From Thiobacillus sp. (GTDB taxonomy: Bacteria; Pseudomonadota; Gammaproteobacteria; Burkholderiales; Thiobacillaceae), in assembly GCA_024710445.1 (NCBI GenBank), contig JANJUT010000053.1, positions 1 through 15,068 of the forward strand: a stretch of 15,068 bases of DNA, written 5' to 3'. Positions 1 to 10,775 of this stretch are shown piece by piece. The translations under genes and the position numbers were made by a program. A model generated the notes under the pieces. The model had not been told where the DNA came from, ran no database searches, and saw only the letters and a list, made by a program, of their open reading frames with translations. Each line of letters starts with the position of its first letter. Positions within the stretch are counted from its first letter, which is position 1.

Positions 1-479
1 AACTGGTGGCTGCGATGAATCCCTGCCCCTGTGGCTACCTCGGCCACCCCACTCAGGCATGCCGCGACACCCCCGATCAGATTACCCGTTACCGCGCACG
101 CATTTCCGGGCCGCTGCTCGACCGCATCGACATCCAGATCAGCGTTCCCACACTAACTGAGGACGAACTGATGCAGGCCAGCGCCGGCGAACCCAGCGCA
201 GCCATTCGCGTCCGTGTACAGGCTGCGCGCGACCGCCAGATTGCACGCCAGGGTAAACCCAATGCCGCACTGGGGACCCAGGAAATCGATCAATTCTGTC
301 AGTTGGATACGGCCGGCGAAACCCTGCTCAAAAAAGCGATCGCACAGCTCAACCTGTCTGCGCGCGCCTATCACCGCGTGCTCAAGCTGGCACGTAGCGT
401 GGCTGACCTGGCGGGCTGCGATGCAATCAGCAACGTTCACCTGGCCGAAGCGATTCAGTACCGGAGACAGGCAGCATGA
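1..479 (+). CDS. comM: ComM/YifB-family AAA+ ATPase (Mg-chelatase-like), 3' part only
   Basis: The 5' part lies outside the window; about 158 C-terminal residues are present, read in the frame of position 3. The visible start is the typical LVAAMNPCPCGY segment, followed by a conserved Cys (QACRD) and ISGPLLDRIDIQISVP, the end of the Mg-chelatase-type AAA+ core. The last ~90 residues are the helical C-terminal domain with the LSARAYHRVLKLARSVADLAG motif. ComM proteins are hexameric helicases that promote branch migration during natural transformation; that role is known for the family and inferred here. The stop overlaps the next start by 4 bases (ATGA), so the two genes are probably translationally coupled. 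Family assignment is secure; competence function in this organism is not shown. Confidence 0.93.
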   Translation, partial: LVAAMNPCPCGYLGHPTQACRDTPDQITRYRARISGPLLDRIDIQISVPTLTEDELMQASAGEPSAAIRVRVQAARDRQIARQGKPNAALGTQEIDQFCQLDTAGETLLKKAIAQLNLSARAYHRVLKLARSVADLAGCDAISNVHLAEAIQYRRQAA

Positions 480-1507
480 GCGACCCGTTCGAATCCTGGC
501 AGGAAGAGAAGCGTTCCGCCTGGCTGTATCGCGTGGTGGCTGAATGTGAACGCGGCACCCCACGCGAAGCGCTGTTCAATGAACTGGCGCAGGCTGCCGA
601 CGAGCAGGCGGAACTCTGGCTGGCCATCATTATGAAGAAAGGCGGCCAGGTACCGACCGCGTTCCACCCCGAACTGCGTACCCGCGTGGTGGCCAGCCTC
701 ACCCGCATGTTCAAGCCGCGCGCCATGCGCGGCATCCTGGCGGCAATGAAAGTACGCGGCATGGTGCTGTATACCCGGCACCCGCCTCACCCCATGCCCA
801 CCCGCGTTGACGACATCGGCAAACGCCACCAGAGTGGTGCCGCCGGCAATGCCTTGCGCGCAGGCGTATTCGGCGTCAACGATGGGCTGGTGTCGAATGC
901 CGCGCTGATTTACGGTGTGGCCGGCGCGTCGCAGGAAGCGTCGATCATCGTGCTGACCGGCGTGGCCGGATTGCTGGCAGGGGCGTTCTCGATGGCGGCG
1001 GGTGAATATGTCTCGGTGCGCTCGCAGCGCGAAATGTTCGAGTACCAGATTGGGCTGGAACGCGACGAACTGGAGGAGTACCCGGAAGAAGAGGCGGCCG
1101 AACTGGCGCTGATTTACGCTGCCAAGGGCATGCCGCTGGACGAGGCGCGGCGGGTAGCCAATACCTTGATGCAGGACCCGGAACGCGCCCTGGATACGCT
1201 GGCGCGTGAAGAACTGGGGCTCAACCCGGACGAGCTCGGCTCACCCTGGGTTGCGGCGATCTCTTCATTTTCGGCTTTTACTGCCGGCGCGGCATTGCCG
1301 CTGCTGCCCTTCCTGCTGAGCCACAATCATGCGCTGACTGCATCCATCACGCTGACTGCCCTGGGCTTGTTTGCTGTTGGGGCCAGCATGAGCCTGTTCA
1401 CCGGCCGCCAGGCCCTGATGAGCGGCTTGCGTATGTTGACAATAGGCGGCGCTGCTGGACTGGCAACCTGGTTTATCGGCGCCTGGCTCGGGGTCACGCT
1501 CAACTGA
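476..1507 (+). CDS. VIT/CCC1-family iron/manganese transporter with N-terminal ferritin-like domain
   Basis: This is a 343-residue membrane protein. Residues ~8-100 resemble the ferritin-like domain found in front of CCC1 transporters (helix 1 around EEKRSAWLYRV, helix 2 around ADEQAELW). Residues ~128-343 form the CCC1/VIT unit: first membrane segment with RAGVFGVNDGLVSNAALIYG, second with GAFSMAAGEYVSVRSQRE, a cytoplasmic Glu-rich helical region (~185-255), then three further hydrophobic segments (~258-283, ~287-308, ~316-341). Family members export Fe2+ or Mn2+ from the cytoplasm. The expected ExxH iron-ligand pattern in the ferritin-like part is not intact: Gln44 sits where His is usual, so this part may sense or dock rather than oxidise iron (inference). 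The ATG is preceded by GGAG at 463-466 inside comM. Substrate metal is not determined. Confidence 0.9.
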   Translation: MSDPFESWQEEKRSAWLYRVVAECERGTPREALFNELAQAADEQAELWLAIIMKKGGQVPTAFHPELRTRVVASLTRMFKPRAMRGILAAMKVRGMVLYTRHPPHPMPTRVDDIGKRHQSGAAGNALRAGVFGVNDGLVSNAALIYGVAGASQEASIIVLTGVAGLLAGAFSMAAGEYVSVRSQREMFEYQIGLERDELEEYPEEEAAELALIYAAKGMPLDEARRVANTLMQDPERALDTLAREELGLNPDELGSPWVAAISSFSAFTAGAALPLLPFLLSHNHALTASITLTALGLFAVGASMSLFTGRQALMSGLRMLTIGGAAGLATWFIGAWLGVTLN

Positions 1508-1527
1508 GTATTTGTCCGCGAACAGTT

Positions 1528-1914
1528 TCAGGTCTGCTCCCACGGCAAGCCATCAAAGCGCCAGCCGTTTTTCGTGCAGCGGTGACGCGCTTCGTCCATG
1601 TCACCTTCAAAGCCATGCTGCACGTTGTACACCTCGGGAAACCCGTATTTCTCGAGATAGCGCCCTGCCTCCATCGAACGCCGTCCAGAACGGCAGATCA
1701 GCACCACCGGGCGATTAACGGATGCTGCCTTGCGTGAGTGTCCAAGGAAATCCGGGTTCACATCCCAGTCGGGGCCGTCCTGCCAGGCGATATGGATCGC
1801 GCCTATTGGATGGCCGACAAACAGATACTCGATTTCTGACCGGCAGTCGATAAATACCGCTTCGGGATGTGACTGCAAGAAGGCGTGAGCCTCGATCGGA
1901 TTAAAGTGCTTCAT
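1528..1914 (-). CDS. Rhodanese-like domain protein (single domain)
   Basis: This 128-residue cytoplasmic protein consists of one rhodanese domain and has no signal peptide. It shows the N-terminal FIDCRSEIEYLFVGHPIGAIHI signature (~21-42) and the active-site loop CRSGRRS with Cys75 as predicted sulfur acceptor, followed by LEKYGFPEVYNVQHGFEGD, the usual ending. Such proteins carry persulfide sulfur or transfer it from thiosulfate; the physiological partner is unknown. I chose ATG 1914 because AGGAG lies six bases upstream; the upstream in-frame ATG at 1932 lacks this. It is convergent with the CCC1 gene (20-base gap, no terminator seen). A weak promoter may lie at 1942-1968 (TTGTCC, 15-base spacer, TATGGT on the minus strand), below consensus. 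Confidence 0.9.
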   Translation of the reverse strand: MKHFNPIEAHAFLQSHPEAVFIDCRSEIEYLFVGHPIGAIHIAWQDGPDWDVNPDFLGHSRKAASVNRPVVLICRSGRRSMEAGRYLEKYGFPEVYNVQHGFEGDMDEARHRCTKNGWRFDGLPWEQT

Positions 1915-1980
1915 ACAAGACTCCTGGGGCATCGTGATTTCACCATAGCAGCAAGCTTACCGGGACAACACGGCACAATG

Positions 1981-2005
1981 AAAAAAGCCCGCTTGCGCGG
2001 GCTTT
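1981..2005 (-). terminator. Intrinsic terminator downstream of the PEP-CTERM gene
   Basis: Read on the minus strand, a perfect 9-bp stem AAAGCCCGC / GCGGGCTTT closes a GCAA tetraloop and is followed by a T-run (six T in all including the stem end). It starts 17 bases after the stop of the PEP-CTERM gene, in the right orientation to end that transcript. It also separates the gene from the rhodanese gene further along the same strand. Confidence 0.88.
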
Positions 2006-2022
2006 GGAGCACCTCAGCAATC

Positions 2023-2787
2023 TCAGGCTGCTTTGCGACGCGACATGCGGGTCAAACCCAGCAAGCCTGCGCCCATCAGCAGGATGGTGCCTGGCTCGGG
2101 AACGCCGCCGGGTGTGCCACCGCCATTTCCGCATCCATTGGGAAGCGTTCCTGAGGTCGGGCATTTCGTGCCCGCCACGCTGGCGAGTTTGAAATAGTCA
2201 TCGCCTGTATCCCTGCTTGTGCCCAGACCGTTATTTGCGCCAATCAGCCAGTTGCTTGAATACACGCCGGTATTGAGATTGTAGGTGGCGGCCGAGGATC
2301 CGCCGTTGTATTGGCCAATCAGCGTCCAGCCGTTGCTGGTCAAGCTCGCATAGGACAACCCTGACGGTGAAGGCGTAGAACCCGACCCAGTGTAAGCATA
2401 AACGCTGAAATCAGAATCCCCGCTGGCCCAACCAAATGTCACCGATGTGAGGTTGACCTTGTCGGCACTGGAGATGCCACTCACCCCATCGGAGAAGGAG
2501 ATCATGACGGTTTCAATGACGCCGTTGTTGTCGATTGCGTGCTGGGGGGAGGTGGTCACTTCTCCGCTGGACGTTACACCCAGGCCACCCCCGTAATAAG
2601 CGGTCGTTGCCGCTATCGTGGCGGTCGAATTATTGGCCGCCGAAAAAGCCGTTGCCGTCGCGGACAAGCCCGAATTTGTGACAGGCGATGTACTGCTGTA
2701 GGTCCATGTTGCGGCGCTGGCCACACCACTTGCCAAGGCTAAGCACACGAATGCCGAGAGTGAGCCGATGTTCCGAATGGTTTTCAT
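2023..2787 (-). CDS. PEP-CTERM sorting-domain surface protein
   Basis: This is a 254-residue secreted protein. Residues 1-26 form a Sec signal peptide ending in ASGVASA. The mature part is low-complexity, rich in Ser, Thr, Gly and Asn, with few charges and a central segment (VNLTSVTFGWASGDSDFSVYAY) that looks like a beta-strand domain. Two Cys flank a Pro/Gly linker before the C-terminal sorting signal: VPEPG, then a hydrophobic span (ILLMGAGLLGL) and an Arg-rich tail. In known systems exosortase cuts near VPEP and the protein is placed on the outer surface, often with exopolysaccharide. The mature part recalls exosortase-dependent proteins of the XDP1 type, but I am unsure of that subfamily. 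GGA lies 9 bases before the ATG. It sits downstream of prsT with its own sigma-54 promoter and a terminator after it. Confidence 0.92.
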   Translation of the reverse strand: MKTIRNIGSLSAFVCLALASGVASAATWTYSSTSPVTNSGLSATATAFSAANNSTATIAATTAYYGGGLGVTSSGEVTTSPQHAIDNNGVIETVMISFSDGVSGISSADKVNLTSVTFGWASGDSDFSVYAYTGSGSTPSPSGLSYASLTSNGWTLIGQYNGGSSAATYNLNTGVYSSNWLIGANNGLGTSRDTGDDYFKLASVAGTKCPTSGTLPNGCGNGGGTPGGVPEPGTILLMGAGLLGLTRMSRRKAA

Positions 2788-2830
2788 TGTATTAATTCCG
2801 TGAGGTCACAGTACTGTTTGATGAACTACT

Positions 2831-2846
2831 AGCAAGCATGATGCCA
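2831..2846 (-). promoter_or_regulatory. Sigma-54 (-24/-12) promoter of the PEP-CTERM gene
   Basis: Minus strand reads TGGCATCATGCTTGCT. Against the consensus TGGCACG-N4-TTGCW it matches everywhere except two positions after the -24 GG, and the GG-to-GC spacing is exactly ten. Predicted transcription start is near 2820, giving a leader of about 33 bases. It shares 12 of 16 positions with the element in front of prsT. Confidence 0.78.
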
Positions 2847-2936
2847 ATAACTTAAATTCCATTTAATTTCATTGACTTACAAATACAAGCCCAATAAAAC
2901 AGCCGTGTCTTGTAAAAAAATCCGACAACACACGCT

Positions 2937-5636
2937 TCAAGGCCGCTTGAGTCTCGCCAGAGTTTCGTTGAGATGGCTCTGGATACCCTTGTCTTCTGGC
3001 GCACGCAACGCCGCTTCGCGCAAATAGCGCAAGCCTTTTTCCAGCTGCCCCTGCTGCACCAGCACCCAACCCAGCGTGTCGTTGACCTGCGGCTGGTTGG
3101 GGGCGAGCGCACGGGCCTTCTCGGCATGCACGAGCGCGGCGGGCTCACCCAGTTGCAGCAGCACATGGGCAAGATTGTTGTGCGCGCGCACATCTTTGGG
3201 ATCGACACGCACCAGTTCGGTGTAAACCGCCCGCGCACGCGTGGCATCCTTCAACGCCAGCCAGGCCTCACCCAAGGCATGGGCGGCCAGACGGCTTTGC
3301 GGATGGCTGTCACGCCATCCGGACATCAGGGTGGCTGCATCTGATGCCTGACCTGAGGCCATCAAGGCATCAAACAGCCCGAACACACTGGCCTCGGTGG
3401 GATTTCTGGCGCTGGCTTCGCGATAGGCGGCGATTGCTTCAGGGTAGCGCTTCTGGGCCATGCGGATTTCACCCAGCAATCGCTGGGCTTCAGCGGCCGC
3501 CCCGGGCTTGCCGAGCAAGGCTTGCGCCTGTTTCTCGGCTTCACCTGTCTTGCCGCTTTGCAGATCCAGACGCACCTGAAGCGCCAGCGCGGGCACATAG
3601 TTCGAATCGGCCAACAGCGCCTTGCTCAACGCGTAATATGCCGATTCCCTATCGCCCACCTGGGCTTGCAGCGTGGCGGCCTGGGTCAGGCGTTCGGGCT
3701 GGAAGGCCACGACCTGTACAAGATGGCGCAGCAAATTGCGGGCGGCATCGCCATTTCCAACCGCGATATTCGATTGCACCAGCGCCAGCAAGGTATGGGG
3801 GTTGTCTGGTGCCTGGGCCTGCGCGTCCTTGGCGATATCCAGTGCCTGCCGGGGCTGCCCCTGGCGCAGGTAGAAAGCACTGAGTGCGAGATGGGTACGG
3901 ATATCCTTGCTGCGCACACTGCGTGCCTTTTCAAGCCAGCGTAATGCCTCGGCGGGTCGACCCAGCGACTCTTCCAGCCGGGCCAGTTCGAGCATGGCAT
4001 CAATATGCGCCGGGGCAACTTTCAGGATGCCGAGATAACGCTTATGCGCACGAGCAGTCTGCCTGTCGAGTTCGTCGATACGCGCCAAATTCAGGTGCGC
4101 CGGGTAAAAGCTGGGGGCCGCCTTGATCGCCGCGCCGTAGGCTGCCCGTGCACCTGCGCGATCACCCGTGGCCAGGCGAGTAATGCCCAGCAGGTTCAGC
4201 ATGGCGACATTTTGGGGTTCACGCTTGATGATGCCCTCAACCACGGTACCTGCCTTGCGCGGATCACCCCGCTTGAGGAGTGCCAGCGCATAGGGAATCG
4301 CCGACTGGGTAGAGGCTGGCGCTTTCTCATAAGCACGAATCAGCGCCTGGAATCCCGCCTCTTGCTGGCCGGCGCTTATCAGGCTGACGCCGAGACCTGT
4401 CTGGATGTCGGCGCTGTTGTGCGCCTCCGAGGCCTCCTGAAAAAGCCGCGCCGCCTTGCCGGGATTACCCTGGCGCATGGCAGCTTCGCCCAGCATGGCC
4501 AGCACCTTGGCATCATCGGGCTGCTCGCGTAGCGCAGGCTGCAACATGGTGGTGGCGCGGTCGTACTGATGCTCAGCCAGATAAATACTGCCCATCAGTT
4601 TGCGGGCGCCCACATCGCGCGGGTGCTTTTCCAGATACGTGCCGAGAAAAGTCTTGGCGCGCTCGAATTCACCCAGGGCATGGTGTGCCAATCCGCCCAG
4701 CAATTGCAGTTGAGCGCTGGCCGCAAGAAACTCGGGGGCAAGCTGGCTCAGGGTACGCGTCGCTTCCTGCAGCGCGGCACGAGCGCGGGCCTCGTCGCCC
4801 TGTCGGCTGAAATACAGCGCCCGCAGATAAGCGCCCCGCGGGTCGTATGCAAAATGGCTTTGCAGATAATCGAGATCTTGCTTGAGCTCACTGTCACGTT
4901 GCAAATCCAGCAGGATGCCCGCCCGCGCCAGACGCGCATCGAGATAATCAGGCCGCACGTCCAATGCCCGGCCATACTCGCGAGCCGCCGCTTCCAATTC
5001 TCCACGCATATGCAGAATCGACGCCTGCATGTTGATTACATCGGCGTCGCGCGGCGATACGCGCAATGCTTCCTGCACCGCAGCTTGCGCATCCTGCGGG
5101 CGTCCTGCGTTCAGATGAATGCGTGCCTGCAGCGCCAATGCACGAGCCGACCCGCCTGCGATCTGCGCGGCCTGCCTGGCCGATGTCATCGCCGCATCGA
5201 GCTGACTCAGGTTGAGCTGCGCCTGCCCACGCATCATCAACATGTCCAGGCGGGCATCGGGCGGCAGGCCATCGGCGCCAAACTTTTCGAGCATGAGTCG
5301 CGTCTTGCCCTGGGTCAGATAAGCCTGTGCCTGGAGCGTGGCGATCTGTCCACGCGCGGCGCCCAGCCTTTCCGCATCGGCAAGCACCCGCTCGGCAGCA
5401 GCCGGATTGCCTGCCCGCAAATGTGCCTGTCCCATCAGCACCAGCGCGGGCAGCATGCGGTTATCCGCCTTGAGCGCATTTTTAAGCTGGATGATGGCGC
5501 CGGCATCATCATGACGCTCATAACGTTTGAGCGCATCTTCGTAATAACGCGAGGCCTCCACAGCCGAATCGGCATAAGCCAGGGGAACAAACAGCACACC
5601 CGCAAGAAGAAGTTTCGACCATTTCACAGCAACCAT
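2937..5636 (-). CDS. prsT: PrsT, exosortase/PEP-CTERM-system TPR-repeat protein
   Basis: An 899-residue protein made almost wholly of tandem tetratricopeptide repeats, with helices of the A-x-x-x-Y-x-x-A-L / P-x-x-x-A type from about residue 25 to the end. Examples are YYEDALKRYERHDDAGAIIQLKNAL near the start and VNDTLGWVLVQQGQLEKGLRYLREA near the end. A signal peptide (KLLLAGVLFVPLAYA|D, about 22 residues) predicts export. Length, signal peptide and neighbouring PEP-CTERM gene fit PrsT, the large TPR protein that accompanies exosortase systems and is thought to help assembly or export of exopolysaccharide and surface proteins; its exact job is not established. I chose ATG 5636 because GAGGA lies seven bases upstream and the signal peptide follows at once; the frame stays open for ~100 more codons but those residues are not PrsT-like. 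It is divergent from metH, and its sigma-54 promoter lies ~35-50 bases before the start. Confidence 0.88.
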   Translation of the reverse strand: MVAVKWSKLLLAGVLFVPLAYADSAVEASRYYEDALKRYERHDDAGAIIQLKNALKADNRMLPALVLMGQAHLRAGNPAAAERVLADAERLGAARGQIATLQAQAYLTQGKTRLMLEKFGADGLPPDARLDMLMMRGQAQLNLSQLDAAMTSARQAAQIAGGSARALALQARIHLNAGRPQDAQAAVQEALRVSPRDADVINMQASILHMRGELEAAAREYGRALDVRPDYLDARLARAGILLDLQRDSELKQDLDYLQSHFAYDPRGAYLRALYFSRQGDEARARAALQEATRTLSQLAPEFLAASAQLQLLGGLAHHALGEFERAKTFLGTYLEKHPRDVGARKLMGSIYLAEHQYDRATTMLQPALREQPDDAKVLAMLGEAAMRQGNPGKAARLFQEASEAHNSADIQTGLGVSLISAGQQEAGFQALIRAYEKAPASTQSAIPYALALLKRGDPRKAGTVVEGIIKREPQNVAMLNLLGITRLATGDRAGARAAYGAAIKAAPSFYPAHLNLARIDELDRQTARAHKRYLGILKVAPAHIDAMLELARLEESLGRPAEALRWLEKARSVRSKDIRTHLALSAFYLRQGQPRQALDIAKDAQAQAPDNPHTLLALVQSNIAVGNGDAARNLLRHLVQVVAFQPERLTQAATLQAQVGDRESAYYALSKALLADSNYVPALALQVRLDLQSGKTGEAEKQAQALLGKPGAAAEAQRLLGEIRMAQKRYPEAIAAYREASARNPTEASVFGLFDALMASGQASDAATLMSGWRDSHPQSRLAAHALGEAWLALKDATRARAVYTELVRVDPKDVRAHNNLAHVLLQLGEPAALVHAEKARALAPNQPQVNDTLGWVLVQQGQLEKGLRYLREAALRAPEDKGIQSHLNETLARLKRP

Positions 5637-5669
5637 CGCACCGTCCTCATTTGTTATTCGATATCTTGA

Positions 5670-5685
5670 GGCAAGCATCGTGCCC
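5670..5685 (-). promoter_or_regulatory. Sigma-54 (-24/-12) promoter of prsT
   Basis: Minus strand reads GGGCACGATGCTTGCC. The core GGCACG-N4-TTGC is perfect; only the first and last positions differ from consensus, and GG-to-GC spacing is exactly ten. Predicted start of transcription is near 5660, leaving a leader of about 24 bases that contains the ribosome binding site. Its agreement with the element in front of the PEP-CTERM gene supports both. Confidence 0.8.
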
Positions 5686-5753
5686 GCTGCCTTATCCGCA
5701 ACCACGCGGAATTCAGGCTGCAATTGATGGCTGAACTGTTGAGAAACTGTCCC

Positions 5754-5772
5754 GGATGACGTGGTTTCATCC
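5754..5772. promoter_or_regulatory. Inverted repeat, possible activator site upstream of prsT
   Basis: GGATGA and TCATCC flank a 7-base centre. The centre lies about 100 bases upstream of the predicted sigma-54 start site of prsT, a usual distance for an enhancer-binding protein. No clear copy is seen in front of the PEP-CTERM gene, and six-base arms are short, so this is only a candidate. Confidence 0.22.
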
Positions 5773-5815
5773 CGCACCCGCCTCGCGTGTCCGGGCCAGT
5801 GTTCCGTGCACCTTA

Positions 5816-5821
5816 TATAAT
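5816..5821 (+). promoter_or_regulatory. Probable sigma-70 -10 box of metH
   Basis: A perfect TATAAT lies 26 bases before the metH start codon; no good -35 hexamer is present at 16-18 bases upstream. Transcription would begin near 5828, leaving a leader of only about 20 bases. That leaves no room for a cobalamin or SAM riboswitch in a leader starting there. Confidence 0.5.
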
Positions 5822-5847
5822 GCGCGTTTTCCCAGTCCGACCTTGCC

Positions 5848-9534
<3,687 letters not shown>

Positions 9535-9595
9535 ACCTCGCACGCCACAACCCCTGCCAGCTTGGCTTGCGAGCAATGCGTTGGACTCATCGGGG

Positions 9596-10018
9596 TCACT
9601 TGCTGAAATTCTTCCAATAGACTGGGGTACGCCCAACCCCACAGTCCGCGCGTACGCGGACTGTGGGAAACTCAGCGTCAGTTGGAACCCCTTTGTCAGC
9701 CGACAACACCAGAAACGTCTTGGTATTAGATACGGCAACTCCCACACTACTAAGTGGCACCACCTTCCCGACCCGAGTTATCAACTGGGCTTGTGCACAG
9801 CTATCCGGGAAGAGCGTCTCTCCTTGCTTAAGGCGGTCAACGAGATTGATCGAACTCGGGAGAGCCGGAGTGACATCAAAATACAGCGTGGCTCCAGAGG
9901 TTATAGCAGTTAACGGTTCTTTCGGAGTGAGGGTCACCCACACTGTCCCAATCTCGATGGGTACGGGTGTTATGAGCGTCGTCCCCCCAAAAAACAGCAT
10001 CTTAAATAGTTGCCACAT
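9596..10018 (-). CDS. Small protein of unknown function
   Basis: I do not recognise this 140-residue protein. It begins with a short hydrophobic stretch (LFKMLFFGGTTLITPVPIEIG), then alternates hydrophobic residues in a way suggesting beta strands (VWVTLTPK, ATLYFDV, TFLVLSAD, TVRVRADCG) and ends in VYWKNFSK. Two Cys are present (SCAQAQ and DCG). It may be membrane-anchored or exported, but no clean signal-peptidase site is visible. The coding status is supported by a good ribosome binding site (GGAG, five bases before ATG), a protein-like composition and its position 34 bases after the NUDIX stop on the same strand, which suggests co-transcription. Its base composition looks less GC-rich than metH. 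It converges on metH with 61 bases between stops. Confidence 0.7.
   Translation of the reverse strand: MWQLFKMLFFGGTTLITPVPIEIGTVWVTLTPKEPLTAITSGATLYFDVTPALPSSINLVDRLKQGETLFPDSCAQAQLITRVGKVVPLSSVGVAVSNTKTFLVLSADKGVPTDAEFPTVRVRADCGVGRTPVYWKNFSK
9638..9667. repeat. Perfect 13-bp inverted repeat with 4-base loop
   Basis: CCCACAGTCCGCG and CGCGGACTGTGGG flank CGTA. It lies inside the last codons of the small gene at 9596-10018 and would form a very stable hairpin in either RNA. No T-run follows on either strand, so it is not a standard intrinsic terminator. A weaker competing hairpin can form between 9620-9628 and 9636-9646. Confidence 0.8.
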
Positions 10019-10052
10019 ACTCTCTCCGTGCGTCTGACTTCAAACGAAGGAC

Positions 10053-10622
10053 TCACCACCCTTCCCGCACCATCTTCTCCAGCCAAAATAACCCAATCAC
10101 CGTCTTGGTTTCGCAAATCCTGCCGTTACGCACCCAGTCCATCGCCTCGCCGAACGGCACCCGCAGGATTTCCAGGAACTCGTCCGGGTCGCGGCCGTGG
10201 TTGCCTTCCTTGAGTCCACGTGCCAGATAAAACGCCAGCCGCTCGTCCGAATAGCCGATGCAGGGGTAGATGGTGGTGACTTCGCGCCACTCGCTGGCGG
10301 TGTAACCGGTTTCTTCTTCGAGTTCGCGTTTCGCGCAGGTGAGGTCCGCCTCACCTGGGTCGATCTTGCCGGCGGGCAGTTCGATGAAGTCGCGATGTAA
10401 TGGATAGCGGTGTTGGCGCTCGAGCAGAAGGTCGCCATTGTCGAACACGGGGATGACGACGACGGCGCCGGGATGGACGATATATTCGCGCGTCGATTCA
10501 CCGCCGTTGGGCAGGCGCACGCGGTCGCGCTTGACGTGCAGCAACCGGCCCTGGAAGACGGTTTCGCTGTCGAGTTCGGTTTCTGTGAGCGTTGGGTGGA
10601 GGTCTGTCGGATCGTTTTTCAT
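10053..10622 (-). CDS. NUDIX hydrolase, ADP-ribose pyrophosphatase type
   Basis: 189 residues with a perfect Nudix box, G-x5-E-x7-REUxEExGU, at residues 85-107 (GKIDPGE ... RELEEETGY), giving the Mg2+-binding helix. Flanking features TREYIVHPGAVVVIPV, QHRYPLHRDFIELPAG and a Pro (Pro120) shortly after the box fit the ADP-ribose pyrophosphatase (NudF-like) subgroup, which splits ADP-ribose into AMP and ribose-5-phosphate. The substrate is inferred. ATG 10622 is used because the family-like sequence starts there; ATG 10631 adds MAV and cannot be excluded, since neither has a good ribosome binding site. An intrinsic terminator ends only 16 bases before 10631, so transcription reaching this gene from upstream must pass it, which could allow attenuation control. 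The small gene at 9596-10018 follows after 34 bases. Confidence 0.92.
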   Translation of the reverse strand: MKNDPTDLHPTLTETELDSETVFQGRLLHVKRDRVRLPNGGESTREYIVHPGAVVVIPVFDNGDLLLERQHRYPLHRDFIELPAGKIDPGEADLTCAKRELEEETGYTASEWREVTTIYPCIGYSDERLAFYLARGLKEGNHGRDPDEFLEILRVPFGEAMDWVRNGRICETKTVIGLFWLEKMVREGW

Positions 10623-10647
10623 GACCGCCATGATACCGAGGACGGGT

Positions 10648-10678
10648 AAAAAAATAGCCAGGCTCTTGCGAACCTGGC
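10648..10678 (-). terminator. Intrinsic terminator between algR and the NUDIX gene
   Basis: On the minus strand a 9-bp stem GCCAGGTTC / GAGCCTGGC (one G-U pair) closes a GCAA tetraloop and is followed by TATTTTTTT. It is a textbook terminator in the direction of algR and the NUDIX gene. It lies about 130 bases after the algR stop and just before the NUDIX start, so it may end the algZR transcript, end a small RNA, or act as an attenuator of the NUDIX gene. Confidence 0.88.
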
Positions 10679-10764
10679 CGAATGAGGAGCCAAACCCCTC
10701 GTTGCGGAGAACTTCCTCGCTTGGGGCGGAAACCACAAGCCCGCTCATCCTACGGAGGGGTTTG
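10648..10764 (-). ncRNA. Candidate structured leader RNA or small RNA upstream of the NUDIX gene
   Basis: Minus strand only. A perfect 10-bp stem (CAAACCCCTC at 10764-10755 with GAGGGGTTTG at 10700-10691) encloses 54 bases that can fold further (hairpin at 10740-10719 with GCTT/AAGC and GTGG/CCGC). A linker and the intrinsic terminator follow. A possible -10 box TATATC at 10777-10772 would start transcription almost exactly at the first base of the closing stem. GGCUC at 10691-10687 can pair with GAGCC in the 3' arm of the terminator (10665-10661), a possible antiterminator that would compete with the closing stem. The sequence does not match a riboswitch class I can recall. It could equally be a free small RNA or the 3' UTR of algR. 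Confidence 0.38.
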
Positions 10765-10775
10765 AAAAATGGATA

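Noticed and set aside
2869..2936. A terminator between prsT and the PEP-CTERM gene
   Set aside because: There is a T-run on the minus strand but no GC-rich stem before it; the TACAAG/CTTGTA pair has a long loop and no T-run after it.
4569..5669. A 366-codon open frame antisense to prsT
   Set aside because: No recognisable domain; composition reflects the antisense of Ala/Leu/Arg-rich TPR codons.
9537..9573. CTCGCA ... TGCGAG hairpin downstream of metH as its terminator
   Set aside because: Six-base arms with a 25-base loop and no T-run on either strand; not a credible intrinsic terminator.
10691..10764. The stem region as a SAH, cobalamin or other known riboswitch
   Set aside because: ACGAGG-like and GCCAGG-like pieces recall the SAH class, but the full conserved core is not present, and no other class I can recall fits.
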